Assembly: GCA_002372315.1 (NCBI GenBank)
Contig: DFFU01000012.1
Span: 62,001-126,000 of the forward strand
DNA: 64,000 nucleotides
Direction of reading: 5' to 3'
From: Alphaproteobacteria bacterium UBA3768
Lineage (GTDB): Bacteria > Pseudomonadota > Alphaproteobacteria > CAAHEQ01 > UBA3637
Notes under the pieces: model-generated
Seen by the model: only the letters and a program-made list of their open reading frames with translations
What the model was told of the DNA's origin: nothing
Databases searched by the model: none
Part shown: positions 7,580-14,776 of the stretch, piece by piece
Layout of the letters: each line of letters starts with the position of its first letter
Position numbering within the stretch: position 1 is the stretch's first letter
Translations under genes and position numbers: made by a program

Positions 7580-7622
7580 ACTGGCTGGACTCGTCGTGCA
7601 ATTTCCGAGCTGAAATTTGTTA

Positions 7623-7651
7623 TTGCTATTTGTTTTTTGATAAGATATAAT
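7623..7651 (+). promoter_or_regulatory. Promoter of the 80-aa cassette gene
   Basis: TTGCTA (7623-7628), 17-bp spacer, TATAAT (7646-7651), 25 bp before the ATG at 7677. Confidence 0.72.
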
Positions 7652-7676
7652 CGCTTTGCAATGAAAGGTTTGTGAA

Positions 7677-7919
7677 ATGACTACAACTATCCAGAAAGAA
7701 GATAAAATCTCTACCTTTGATGATAAATCCGTGGTAAAAGTTGCTACTCATAAGGGTAGAAAATCATCACAAACAAAAGTTCCGCTTGTTCCTCTGAAAA
7801 GATCAAAATTTGTCCTTGATAACCCAGATAAAGCTTTTGCACACTCCGACCGATTTGCAAAAATAATGGATGAAGCATCTCGTTGGGCAGTAATTAGGAA
7901 TTACGACTTTGAGAGATAA
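7677..7919 (+). CDS. Hypothetical 80-aa cassette protein
   Basis: ATG at 7677 with a GAAAGG ribosome site and its own promoter. The product is small and basic, rich in Lys, Ser and Thr over residues 1-50, with a more hydrophobic C-terminal third (ASRWAVIRNYDFER). It has no signal peptide or membrane segment. No family is recognised. It is the last gene of the array before repeat R8 and tRNA-Gln. An antitoxin-like or nucleic-acid-binding role would suit the size and charge, but that is only a guess. Confidence 0.6.
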   Translation: MTTTIQKEDKISTFDDKSVVKVATHKGRKSSQTKVPLVPLKRSKFVLDNPDKAFAHSDRFAKIMDEASRWAVIRNYDFER

Positions 7920-7948
7920 TATATTTATTTTAAAAGAAATTTTTAACT

Positions 7949-8063
7949 GTTGGTTCGGAATGAGCTATTTTTAGAGATTTTCTAGAAGGTCTGTTCCGAG
8001 CCACAATAAGCGCTTAGAAATAAAAGAAAAAGTCGCCATATTTGACGACTTGCACGATTTGGC
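7949..8063 (+). repeat. Inter-cassette repeat R8, merging into tRNA-Gln
   Basis: Left arm TTGGTTCGGAA (7949-7959) and internal arm TTCCGAGCC (7994-8002) are near-perfect inverted repeats. The terminator hairpin (8031-8050) and GCACGATTTGGC follow, but instead of the usual core end the sequence continues as the 3' end of tRNA-Gln (from 8060). The repeat body therefore coincides with the tRNA's own terminator and 3' flank. Confidence 0.78.
8022..8050 (-). terminator. Terminator of tRNA-Gln
   Basis: Minus strand stem AGTCG/CGACT (8031-8050) and T-rich tract lying 9 bases after the tRNA CCA end. It is the same element found in repeats R2, R4 and R5. Confidence 0.75.
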
Positions 8064-8135
8064 TGGGGTGGCTGGATTCGAACCAACGAAATGGCGGAAT
8101 CAGAATCCGCTGCCTTACCACTTGGCGACACCCCA
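8060..8135 (-). tRNA. tRNA-Gln (anticodon CUG)
   Basis: The 76-base cloverleaf on the minus strand starts TGGGGTG at 8135 and ends with the matching CACCCCA, discriminator G and an encoded CCA (8063-8060). The anticodon stem GCGGA/TCCGC encloses the loop TTCTGAT, giving anticodon CTG, which reads CAG (glutamine). The T arm contains GGTTCGAATCC. G at the discriminator and the weak first pair fit glutamine tRNAs. It is monocistronic, with its own promoter and terminator, and it bounds the cassette array. Confidence 0.95.
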
Positions 8136-8147
8136 ATGATAATTTGT

Positions 8148-8176
8148 ATTATAACAAACTTGCTTTAAAATTGCAA
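8148..8176 (-). promoter_or_regulatory. Promoter of tRNA-Gln
   Basis: Minus strand TTGCAA (8176-8171), 17-bp spacer, TATAAT (8153-8148), 12 bp before the tRNA 5' end. Confidence 0.8.
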
Positions 8177-8186
8177 GAGGATAAAT

Positions 8187-8213
8187 AAAAAAGGCGACCA
8201 AAATCGCCTTTTT
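8187..8213 (-). terminator. Terminator of rpmE
   Basis: Minus strand stem AAGGCGA/TCGCCTT (8191-8211) followed by a T run, 8 bp after the rpmE stop codon. Confidence 0.85.
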
Positions 8214-8220
8214 GAAAATC

Positions 8221-8448
8221 TTAAGCAGGTTTTTTCTTAAAGGTTGCAAAACGCTTATTAAATTTTGCCAATTGACCACCACTGTCAATTAAACGATATA
8301 CGCCTGTCCACGCTGGATGCGATAAAGGGTCAATGTCCAAACGCACAACATCACCTTCTTTACCAATGGTTGAACGTGTTTTAAATTCGGTACCGTCTGT
8401 CATTACAACAGTAATTTCGTGATAATCAGGATGTATATCTTTTTTCAT
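8221..8448 (-). CDS. rpmE: 50S ribosomal protein L31
   Basis: 75 residues. [20 protein letters not shown] at the start, then [20 protein letters not shown] and KFNKRFATF, are diagnostic of bL31. The CxxC zinc-binding cysteines are absent, so this is the zinc-independent form usual in alphaproteobacteria. L31 binds the central protuberance of the large subunit and bridges to the small subunit. It is a single gene with its own terminator. The start at 8448 is preceded by a weak GGAGTTAGC site. Confidence 0.95.
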   Translation of the reverse strand: MKKDIHPDYHEITVVMTDGTEFKTRSTIGKEGDVVRLDIDPLSHPAWTGVYRLIDSGGQLAKFNKRFATFKKKPA

Positions 8449-8516
8449 GCTAACTCCATTTTTTGATTGTTTGCGAAATTATACAACTATTTTTTTAAAA
8501 AAGCAAGTATTTTTTT

Positions 8517-9164
8517 TTATTTTCTTTTTTTGATGGTTTCCCTTGATGACTTTCGAACAAGAGTTATGTAAAATTCAATGCTTGATAAAAACAAAAGAAT
8601 ATATCCTAAATATTCAACAGATTCTTCAAATAAACGGCGCACCAAACGAGGGTCAGTAATGGGCCCCAAAGCATCCACAAAAAAAGTTTTATGACCGACA
8701 CATTGGGCAATAGGTAAAATGGTAATAGCGACAGTATACATCATGAAAAAAGAGGCTGAAGAACAAAATGCTACCAGACTTTTTCGAAATTCTAATTGGT
8801 GATGTATTGCATAACCCAATGTGATAATGGGAAAAATTAATGCAAATTTCCAACTGAACAACCATAGCTCATCAAACCAAGAATCTAGCTCACGACAAAA
8901 GGCAGTGAGGCAAAGTGATCCCAAGAACAGGGCCAATGCGCGATAAGGCGTTTTAAAAAAACTTTGCACAAAAAAGGAGAGTGCACAAAAAAGTAATATG
9001 AATAATTGGAAATTTTCCACAATACCATATTCTTCAAAGGTATTTTCCTTAAAGTACTCAGCAAAGTGCCACATACTGAAAACACCCCCCATTAAAATGC
9101 AAAAATAAATCGTCCATCTCATCAAAGAAATGGCCAGTTTTTTTTCATCTATACTGGGTTGCAC
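8517..9164 (-). CDS. Hypothetical multi-pass inner membrane protein
   Basis: 215 residues with about six predicted membrane helices (near residues 14-34, 48-66, 72-90, 100-120, 128-150 and 180-205) and a short basic C-terminus ending KKRK. A conserved-looking EYGIVENFQLF segment follows helix 1, and CRELDSWFDELW lies between helices 3 and 4, where the acidic residues could matter for function. The start is a GTG at 9164 preceded by AGGAGG seven bases upstream, clearer than any internal ATG. I do not recognise the family. It stands between rpmE and a glycosyltransferase, with no operon partner. Confidence 0.75.
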   Translation of the reverse strand: MQPSIDEKKLAISLMRWTIYFCILMGGVFSMWHFAEYFKENTFEEYGIVENFQLFILLFCALSFFVQSFFKTPYRALALFLGSLCLTAFCRELDSWFDELWLFSWKFALIFPIITLGYAIHHQLEFRKSLVAFCSSASFFMMYTVAITILPIAQCVGHKTFFVDALGPITDPRLVRRLFEESVEYLGYILLFLSSIEFYITLVRKSSRETIKKRK

Positions 9165-9235
9165 GCAATAACCTCCTCATAACATAAATTGTTATGCAGT
9201 TATTATAATTAGCCCGCCAAAAAAGTCAAGGAGAA

Positions 9236-10027
9236 TCATTTCCAATAATCGGCCACCCATGGCGTGGGGCGTACAACTTTATATAGTTTTTTAATTCCTT
9301 TTGGGCATTTGGGATCATTGTCTTCCATACACCATTTCCCTTTTAATGCTTCATCCAGCCCCGGTAGCCCATGAAAGGCAATCATCTTTAGTTTCGGGTT
9401 TTTGGGCATTTTAGGTGTTAAAAATAGGCGTAAAGGCCACACAGGGATACAGTGAAAACGAAATGAGCAAAACCATTCTTTTGGCCAAAAATTCAAATGA
9501 CCAAATTGTTCAATAACCTTTGCGGATAGATATTCTTGAGAGGCAGTATAGTATTTTGCAATGACCTCTTTTGGATGTGCTTCAAAATAAGATTTTACAA
9601 ATCCTAAAGTTCCCACAACAAATGAATAGCAACTGGCTTGACCAACAGTATTACCTTTTGTATGCCAATCGTTGATGATATAAAATTTGTCGCCTTCTGG
9701 ATAACGGAAAAAGTCATCCAAATTACCAACAATAAGTGAATCTAAATCAAAAAAGAAAACACGCTGACCATTCAATCCACCTAAGTTATCATCACATAAG
9801 GCGGCTTCCTTACGATACGAATATTTATCGTCTTCAGGGGCGACATTTAATTTGGGTAAAGGTTTGGCGATAATGTCTGATCTTAAACCATCTGTGCGAT
9901 CTGTAAAACAATAAAAGTCAATATCAAAAGAAGTGTTGCGCTTTATCATAGAACACAACTTATTGACATCATCAGCGGGATACCATGCTCCCCATTTGAT
10001 ACAAATGACATTATATTTTTCACTCAT
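9236..10027 (-). CDS. Putative glycosyltransferase (GT-A, DxD type)
   Basis: 263 residues. The N-terminus NVICIKWGAWYPADDVN and the FYCFTDRTDGLR stretch near residue 37 resemble family 8-like glycosyltransferases, and FFFDLDSLIVGNLDDFF near residue 90 carries the DxD metal-binding motif. HGLPGLDEALKGKW near residue 218 resembles the C-terminal HF.G..KPW motif of such enzymes. There is no membrane helix, so it would act in the cytosol on membrane-bound glycan. Start ATG at 10027 has AGGAGG at ideal spacing. The family assignment is moderate; the donor and acceptor are unknown. Confidence 0.75.
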   Translation of the reverse strand: MSEKYNVICIKWGAWYPADDVNKLCSMIKRNTSFDIDFYCFTDRTDGLRSDIIAKPLPKLNVAPEDDKYSYRKEAALCDDNLGGLNGQRVFFFDLDSLIVGNLDDFFRYPEGDKFYIINDWHTKGNTVGQASCYSFVVGTLGFVKSYFEAHPKEVIAKYYTASQEYLSAKVIEQFGHLNFWPKEWFCSFRFHCIPVWPLRLFLTPKMPKNPKLKMIAFHGLPGLDEALKGKWCMEDNDPKCPKGIKKLYKVVRPTPWVADYWK

Positions 10028-10086
10028 GAATACCTCCTTTTAAATTATTCATATCAAATTATATAATATTTTGCAAGTTGAATAAT

Positions 10087-10115
10087 AAAATCCCCCAGTC
10101 AAATGGGGGATTTTA
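10087..10115 (-). terminator. Terminator of the FadL-family gene
   Basis: Stem AAAATCCCCC/GGGGGATTTT with a T tract on the minus strand, 16 bp after the stop codon at 10131. Confidence 0.85.
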
Positions 10116-10130
10116 TCTGTGAGGCTGTAA

Positions 10131-11345
10131 TTAGAAATTGTATTGTAAAGATACACCAAACAAATCTAATCCAGTATGGTATTTACCATTTAAAGTCGTT
10201 CCATTGGAACTGGATTTATTATTGGTTCGTGCATTTTTCCAAAACATATGACCATAGGACATATCCAATTGCCAATTACCTTTTTGATAACTTGCGCCGA
10301 TAGTGCCTAACCATCTGTCAGAATCAGGGACGCGGGCTGTACGTGTGCGTGGGCGTTTGACAGCGCCTTCATCATGGGCAATACCTGCACGGAATGTCAA
10401 ATTTTTACAATAATAATAATCCACACCAGCCCCGATCATCCATGCATTCTTCCAATCTTCATCTACGGTAGGTGTGTTATAACTAGATGAGGCTCCATTC
10501 ATAATTCTGTATGTGTTATACGCTGTAGATTGAATGTTTAATTTATCAAAACGACTCCAACGTGTCCAACGGGCCATGGCGGATAGACCAAACTTACCCA
10601 TTTTATGATAGGCAGACAATAACACGTGTTCAGGCAGAATCAATTTCGTGCTGTCCATTCCATTGATTCCCTGTAAATAGTGAGGACCACTGATTTTATG
10701 AATCGTGCGTGAACGATAGGCTACACCAAAACGAGTATCTTCAAATGGTTTATACATGACACCCAAAATATATCCAGGTGCAGTGTTGTCGTGGGCATTC
10801 ATATCGCTACCTGTATTGGTTAAACGTGCCTCTAAGTATTCTGCAAAAACGCTGGCTCCTACCACTAAATTATCCATTATTTTATAGGAGCTAGATACTG
10901 CAAAATCCATTGCCGTAATTTCTGTGTTGATAGCGTGGCTTGCCCCAAACCAATTTTTGTTTTTGTAATAGGTTGCCATACCAAATGGGACGTAGTAGCC
11001 AGCCCCTAATGTCCAACGTTCATTAATGCGTTTTTGACCAAAAAAATGTGGAATGATCTTGTTTGTACGGATTTCGCTTTGTCCCGATTTTGCGGGATTG
11101 TTGTCTAAATTCCCTGTCAAAACAGAACGCATACTCAACCAGCTGGTACCGATTTGCAGACCATCATTTTTTAAATCCATGCCAGCAGGGTTAAATGCAA
11201 TAGCCGAATAATCATCCCCCACAACACCAGCACCTGCGAAGGCGCGCCCCATATTGGTGGTAGAATATTCTTGTAACTGATAACCACCGGCGTTGGCCAA
11301 AGAAGCAGTTAATAAAAAAGCAGTAAAAGTTAAAAGTTTTTTCAT
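10131..11345 (-). CDS. FadL/OmpP1-family outer membrane transporter
   Basis: 404 residues with a signal peptide (residues 1-19, cleaved after SLANA). The mature N-terminus GGYQLQEYSTTNMGRAFAGA is the typical FadL hatch start, and the FNPAGMD motif near residue 52 is the conserved NPA kink of the family. The rest is a string of amphipathic beta strands ending in a C-terminal phenylalanine (LQYNF), as needed for barrel assembly. Members carry long-chain fatty acids or other hydrophobic compounds across the outer membrane; the actual ligand is unknown. It is monocistronic, with an AAAGGATAA ribosome site and a terminator. Confidence 0.92.
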   Translation of the reverse strand: MKKLLTFTAFLLTASLANAGGYQLQEYSTTNMGRAFAGAGVVGDDYSAIAFNPAGMDLKNDGLQIGTSWLSMRSVLTGNLDNNPAKSGQSEIRTNKIIPHFFGQKRINERWTLGAGYYVPFGMATYYKNKNWFGASHAINTEITAMDFAVSSSYKIMDNLVVGASVFAEYLEARLTNTGSDMNAHDNTAPGYILGVMYKPFEDTRFGVAYRSRTIHKISGPHYLQGINGMDSTKLILPEHVLLSAYHKMGKFGLSAMARWTRWSRFDKLNIQSTAYNTYRIMNGASSSYNTPTVDEDWKNAWMIGAGVDYYYCKNLTFRAGIAHDEGAVKRPRTRTARVPDSDRWLGTIGASYQKGNWQLDMSYGHMFWKNARTNNKSSSNGTTLNGKYHTGLDLFGVSLQYNF

Positions 11346-11466
11346 ATTTATCCTTTCGTTGGTATGATCTCAAGATAGTATAATAATATGCTGTGAGCAT
11401 TTAACTTTTTTAATGCTAAATAACTTATTGTAAAAAAAAGAATATATAAATAATATTTTAAAAACA

Positions 11467-12594
11467 TTAGATATATTTCTTATAAAAATCGCGTACGGCT
11501 TCGGCAATGAGTGTGTGTCCTTTTAAATTGGGATGAACGCCATCATCACATAGAAAATCACGATAATTTTTTTGTTTAAAAAAATAAGTTGTAATATCAA
11601 TGACGGGGACATTGCATTCCAAAGCGATTTTGAAAATTTCCAAGTTGTACATCATGTGGAAAGTATGGGCTCTTTCTGTTGTGCCATCCATTACTTTTAA
11701 AATACACTTTTTGTTACGTCCTTGTGAAATATATTCAAAAAAACGTTCGGCATCAATGGGGGGCATGGATAAAAGCAGGGGGACTTTCCCTTGTTTTTGT
11801 GTCAGCTGAATCAAATGAATATAACGTGTATGAAATTCGGATAAAGACAAGTGAGGGCCGTGTTTTTTATGCGGATATTGACAAACAGCATCCCAATCGT
11901 GGTTGCACTCGTTTGATCCAAAAGAAAAGACAATGTAATCACAATTTTTAACATAGGATAAATGTGATAAGAATGCTTTTTCCCCTTCAACAACAGTGGA
12001 ACCATGTCGGGCAAAATTTTTCCATATAATGTTCAATTCTTGCTTGGATAGATTGACGAAACTGTCTTTTAAAATTTGATATTTATTTGTCTGAGCATCA
12101 TGTATGATGCCTTCTAAAATAGAATCCCCAAAACCGCATAGTATTAGATTTTTCTTTAATTTTTCTGGATCAGGCTTACGATTTTTAATTAAAACATCCA
12201 CTTCGTAGCCATTGGTAAAATTATTGACGGAAACACCAAAATTTCCGCGGTTTTCAATATAAAGTTTGCGGATGTATGAACGAATAGTTGTTTCGTCTAC
12301 CTGTTGCATTTTGGGAATAGCGGTAAAGGTATAAGGGATATTTTTGGGAAAATTTTTAATCCAACGTGCCATAGTAGTAGGTGTTACAGATAAAATTTTG
12401 GCCACTTGATTTTGGGAAATACCCAATTGGCAAAGTGCCAATGCTGTGGCCTTATCTTTGCTATCTCTGCCATGGGGGGTCATCTTGGTAAATTGATGCC
12501 CACACCTTTTGCATTGGTAGCGTTGTACCCCAAAAACAAATCCGTTTTTTTTAATTTCACAAGCCCCACAATTTTTACAAACAATTCTTTCCAT
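11467..12594 (-). CDS. IS1 InsA-like zinc ribbon/HTH fused to an SGNH/GDSL hydrolase
   Basis: About 375 residues from the ATG at 12594; the same frame has an upstream ATG at 12636. Residues 3-37 hold a zinc ribbon of the IS1 InsA type (CKNCGAC then YQCKRCGHQF). Residues 48-82 hold a helix-turn-helix (CQLGISQNQVAKILSVTPTT). From about residue 145 the protein is an SGNH hydrolase: CGFGDSILEG (block I), FSFGSNECNHDW (block III, the GxxN) and CDDGVHPNLKGH (block V, the catalytic D..H). Such hydrolases deacylate or deacetylate sugars and lipids. No IS1 InsB part, inverted repeats or signal peptide are visible. A DNA-binding hydrolase or a captured transposase domain are both possible. It is divergent from obgE. 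Confidence 0.82.
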   Translation of the reverse strand: MERIVCKNCGACEIKKNGFVFGVQRYQCKRCGHQFTKMTPHGRDSKDKATALALCQLGISQNQVAKILSVTPTTMARWIKNFPKNIPYTFTAIPKMQQVDETTIRSYIRKLYIENRGNFGVSVNNFTNGYEVDVLIKNRKPDPEKLKKNLILCGFGDSILEGIIHDAQTNKYQILKDSFVNLSKQELNIIWKNFARHGSTVVEGEKAFLSHLSYVKNCDYIVFSFGSNECNHDWDAVCQYPHKKHGPHLSLSEFHTRYIHLIQLTQKQGKVPLLLSMPPIDAERFFEYISQGRNKKCILKVMDGTTERAHTFHMMYNLEIFKIALECNVPVIDITTYFFKQKNYRDFLCDDGVHPNLKGHTLIAEAVRDFYKKYI

Positions 12595-12635
12595 ATCTTC
12601 ATCATAAATGAAATTTGCTAGAATTGCAAGAAACA

Positions 12636-12664
12636 TTGACTTTTTTTGTTTTTTTTGATATGAT
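12636..12664 (+). promoter_or_regulatory. obgE promoter predicting a leaderless mRNA
   Basis: TTGACT (12636-12641), 17-bp spacer, TATGAT (12659-12664). The start codon at 12672 is only 7 bases after the -10 box, where transcription itself should begin. Confidence 0.75.
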
Positions 12665-12668
12665 GTAG

Positions 12669-13655
<987 letters not shown>

Positions 13656-13664
13656 GGAGGGAAA

Positions 13665-13868
13665 ATGGAAAAAGATTTAGTAGATTTGAGTAAATATTTA
13701 GTTGTTGATGATTGGTCCCAAAAGGCTAAAGTTTTAGATGGCCCTGAGGATATTGCCGAAGCCGAAGCGATAAATAAAGGAATGAGGAAGGTTGTTCAGG
13801 AATATAGAAGCAGAGCTACGCTATCGTGGCACAAAGCGCGTCGTATGATTTTGGACAGATCCTGTTAA
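13665..13868 (+). CDS. Hypothetical 67-aa protein
   Basis: Starts 9 bp after obgE with a strong AAGGAGGG ribosome site, so it is probably co-transcribed with it. The product is charged, with an acidic first half (DLVDLSKYLVVDDW, DGPEDIAEAEA) and a basic second half (KARRMILDRSC) that is likely helical. It has no signal or membrane segment. No family is recognised. Its stop codon overlaps the end of the convergent ASCH gene by 4 bp. Confidence 0.65.
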   Translation: MEKDLVDLSKYLVVDDWSQKAKVLDGPEDIAEAEAINKGMRKVVQEYRSRATLSWHKARRMILDRSC

Positions 13869-14197
13869 ATCCTTTTGATTTCTATTCCAACAACGCCATA
13901 TTTTTGCTGACTTTCGGGGGTGTAAAACTCTTGCAGGCAATCAATCAGTGCTTCTTTTGTGCTAAAACCTGCTTGAGTTGGTTGAATAGTCTTGCACAAT
14001 TCATCAAAGCTGTTGGCGTGATACAATGCCAAAACTTGGGCCACAAAAGTGTCGTTTAAATTTGATAAATCTGAAAAAGTAATTTGATCACCCACTTTGA
14101 TTTGTTGCCGTTTTTCATCCCACAGGCGTAATTCTATGGTTTTAATACCTGATTTCAAAAGTTGGTAGTATTTTGTTTGTACTTTCATTGTATGCAT
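13865..14197 (-). CDS. ASCH-domain protein
   Basis: 110 residues from the ATG at 14197, chosen because AAGGA lies seven bases upstream; the open frame extends further but would overlap the divergent acetyltransferase. The N-terminal LLKSGIKTIELRLWDEKR and the following VGDQITFSD match the ASCH beta-barrel core, with the conserved G.KT.E.R motif. ASCH domains bind RNA or modified nucleosides; small stand-alone ones such as YqfB hydrolyse N4-acetylcytidine. The gene is divergent from, and 56 bp away from, a GNAT acetyltransferase. Whether the two act together is unknown. Confidence 0.82.
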   Translation of the reverse strand: MHTMKVQTKYYQLLKSGIKTIELRLWDEKRQQIKVGDQITFSDLSNLNDTFVAQVLALYHANSFDELCKTIQPTQAGFSTKEALIDCLQEFYTPESQQKYGVVGIEIKRI

Positions 14198-14253
14198 GAT
14201 GTATCCTTGATAAAAAAACAAACTTATGGTATAATAAGGTAGAAAGAAAAATA

Positions 14254-14775
14254 ATGCAAATAAAAATTGAACGACATTTTGTAAGATCTCATCTGCCGTT
14301 GTATCGCAACGTTTATTCCTTAACACAATCTGTTGAAAAAACTTATCCCAATTATAAAAATTGGTATGAAAATGTTTTCTTATCGGGACTAAAACAAGGC
14401 GATCGTAGTATGATTTTAGCATTTGAAAAAGAGCAACTGGTTGGTTGTGCTTTGATTAAAAATGTACCTCAAGAAAAAAAGTTGTGTACATTGTTTGTTC
14501 GTCCTGATTCTAGAGGGCAAGGCATAGGGGAAAAATTATTACGTATTGCCATTGATGAACTGGGGCAGCCCCCTTTAACTTCTGTGTCGGAAAAGAACAT
14601 TTCTTTTATAAAAGGCTTATTTAATAAATTTCATTTTCGCTTATCAGCTCTTAAAAAAGATTTCTATCAGTCAGGTGTGAATGAGTATTTTTTTAATGAC
14701 GAACGAGCCGAAACAATACAAAATAAACTTATTCCTGTACTTATTCAGCGTCAAAAACACTTGAAAAGAGATTGA
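14254..14775 (+). CDS. GNAT-family N-acetyltransferase
   Basis: 173 residues. Motif A of the GNAT fold is clear: LFVRPDSRGQGIGEKLL near residue 80, with the R-x-x-G-x-G acetyl-CoA pyrophosphate loop. Motif B-like SVSEKNISFIKGLFNKFHF follows near 109. The enzyme should acetylate a small molecule, protein or RNA using acetyl-CoA; the substrate cannot be inferred. A GGTATAAT box is centred about 25 bp upstream. It is convergent with the PH-domain gene and divergent from the ASCH gene. Confidence 0.85.
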   Translation: MQIKIERHFVRSHLPLYRNVYSLTQSVEKTYPNYKNWYENVFLSGLKQGDRSMILAFEKEQLVGCALIKNVPQEKKLCTLFVRPDSRGQGIGEKLLRIAIDELGQPPLTSVSEKNISFIKGLFNKFHFRLSALKKDFYQSGVNEYFFNDERAETIQNKLIPVLIQRQKHLKRD

Positions 14776-14776
14776 T

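Larger units (their letters stand above)
7315..7613 (+). repeat. Inter-cassette repeat R7 (expanded, with tRNA-Gln fragment)
   Basis: Left arm TTAGCTCAGAGCGG (about 7317-7330) is complementary to the preceding cassette start TATGAGCTAA in R6. Then come internal arm TGTTCCGAGCCA (about 7358-7369), a terminator hairpin near 7400-7412, and a first core whose bases 7425-7439 equal the last 15 bases of tRNA-Gln (8060-8074). About 110 inserted bases rich in small palindromes follow, then a strong hairpin (7556-7571) and a second core end with CTGGCTGGACTCGTCGTGC. The next cassette start is TTTCCGAGCTGAA. Confidence 0.72.

Noticed and set aside
7415..7675. Open frames at 7415-7675 and 7441-7650
   Set aside because: They cover repeat R7, including its hairpins and a strong terminator, so they are not plausible coding sequence.
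1389..8063. CRISPR array
   Set aside because: The repeats are about 140 bp or longer, structured and separated by whole genes with promoters; there are no short uniform spacers and no cas genes.
1389..8063. Classical class 1-type integron
   Set aside because: No intI gene, no attI with canonical core, and no GTTRRRY/RYYYAAC sites are visible, so only an integron-like architecture is claimed.
11467..12594. A complete IS1 insertion sequence
   Set aside because: There is no InsB DDE part, no terminal inverted repeats and no target duplication; only the InsA-type domain is present.
12594..12636. Upstream ATG (12636) as the start of the zinc ribbon-SGNH gene
   Set aside because: The extra 14 residues are hydrophobic and unlike InsA N-termini; the internal ATG places the zinc ribbon at residue 3 as in InsA. 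The choice is not certain because the SD site is weak.
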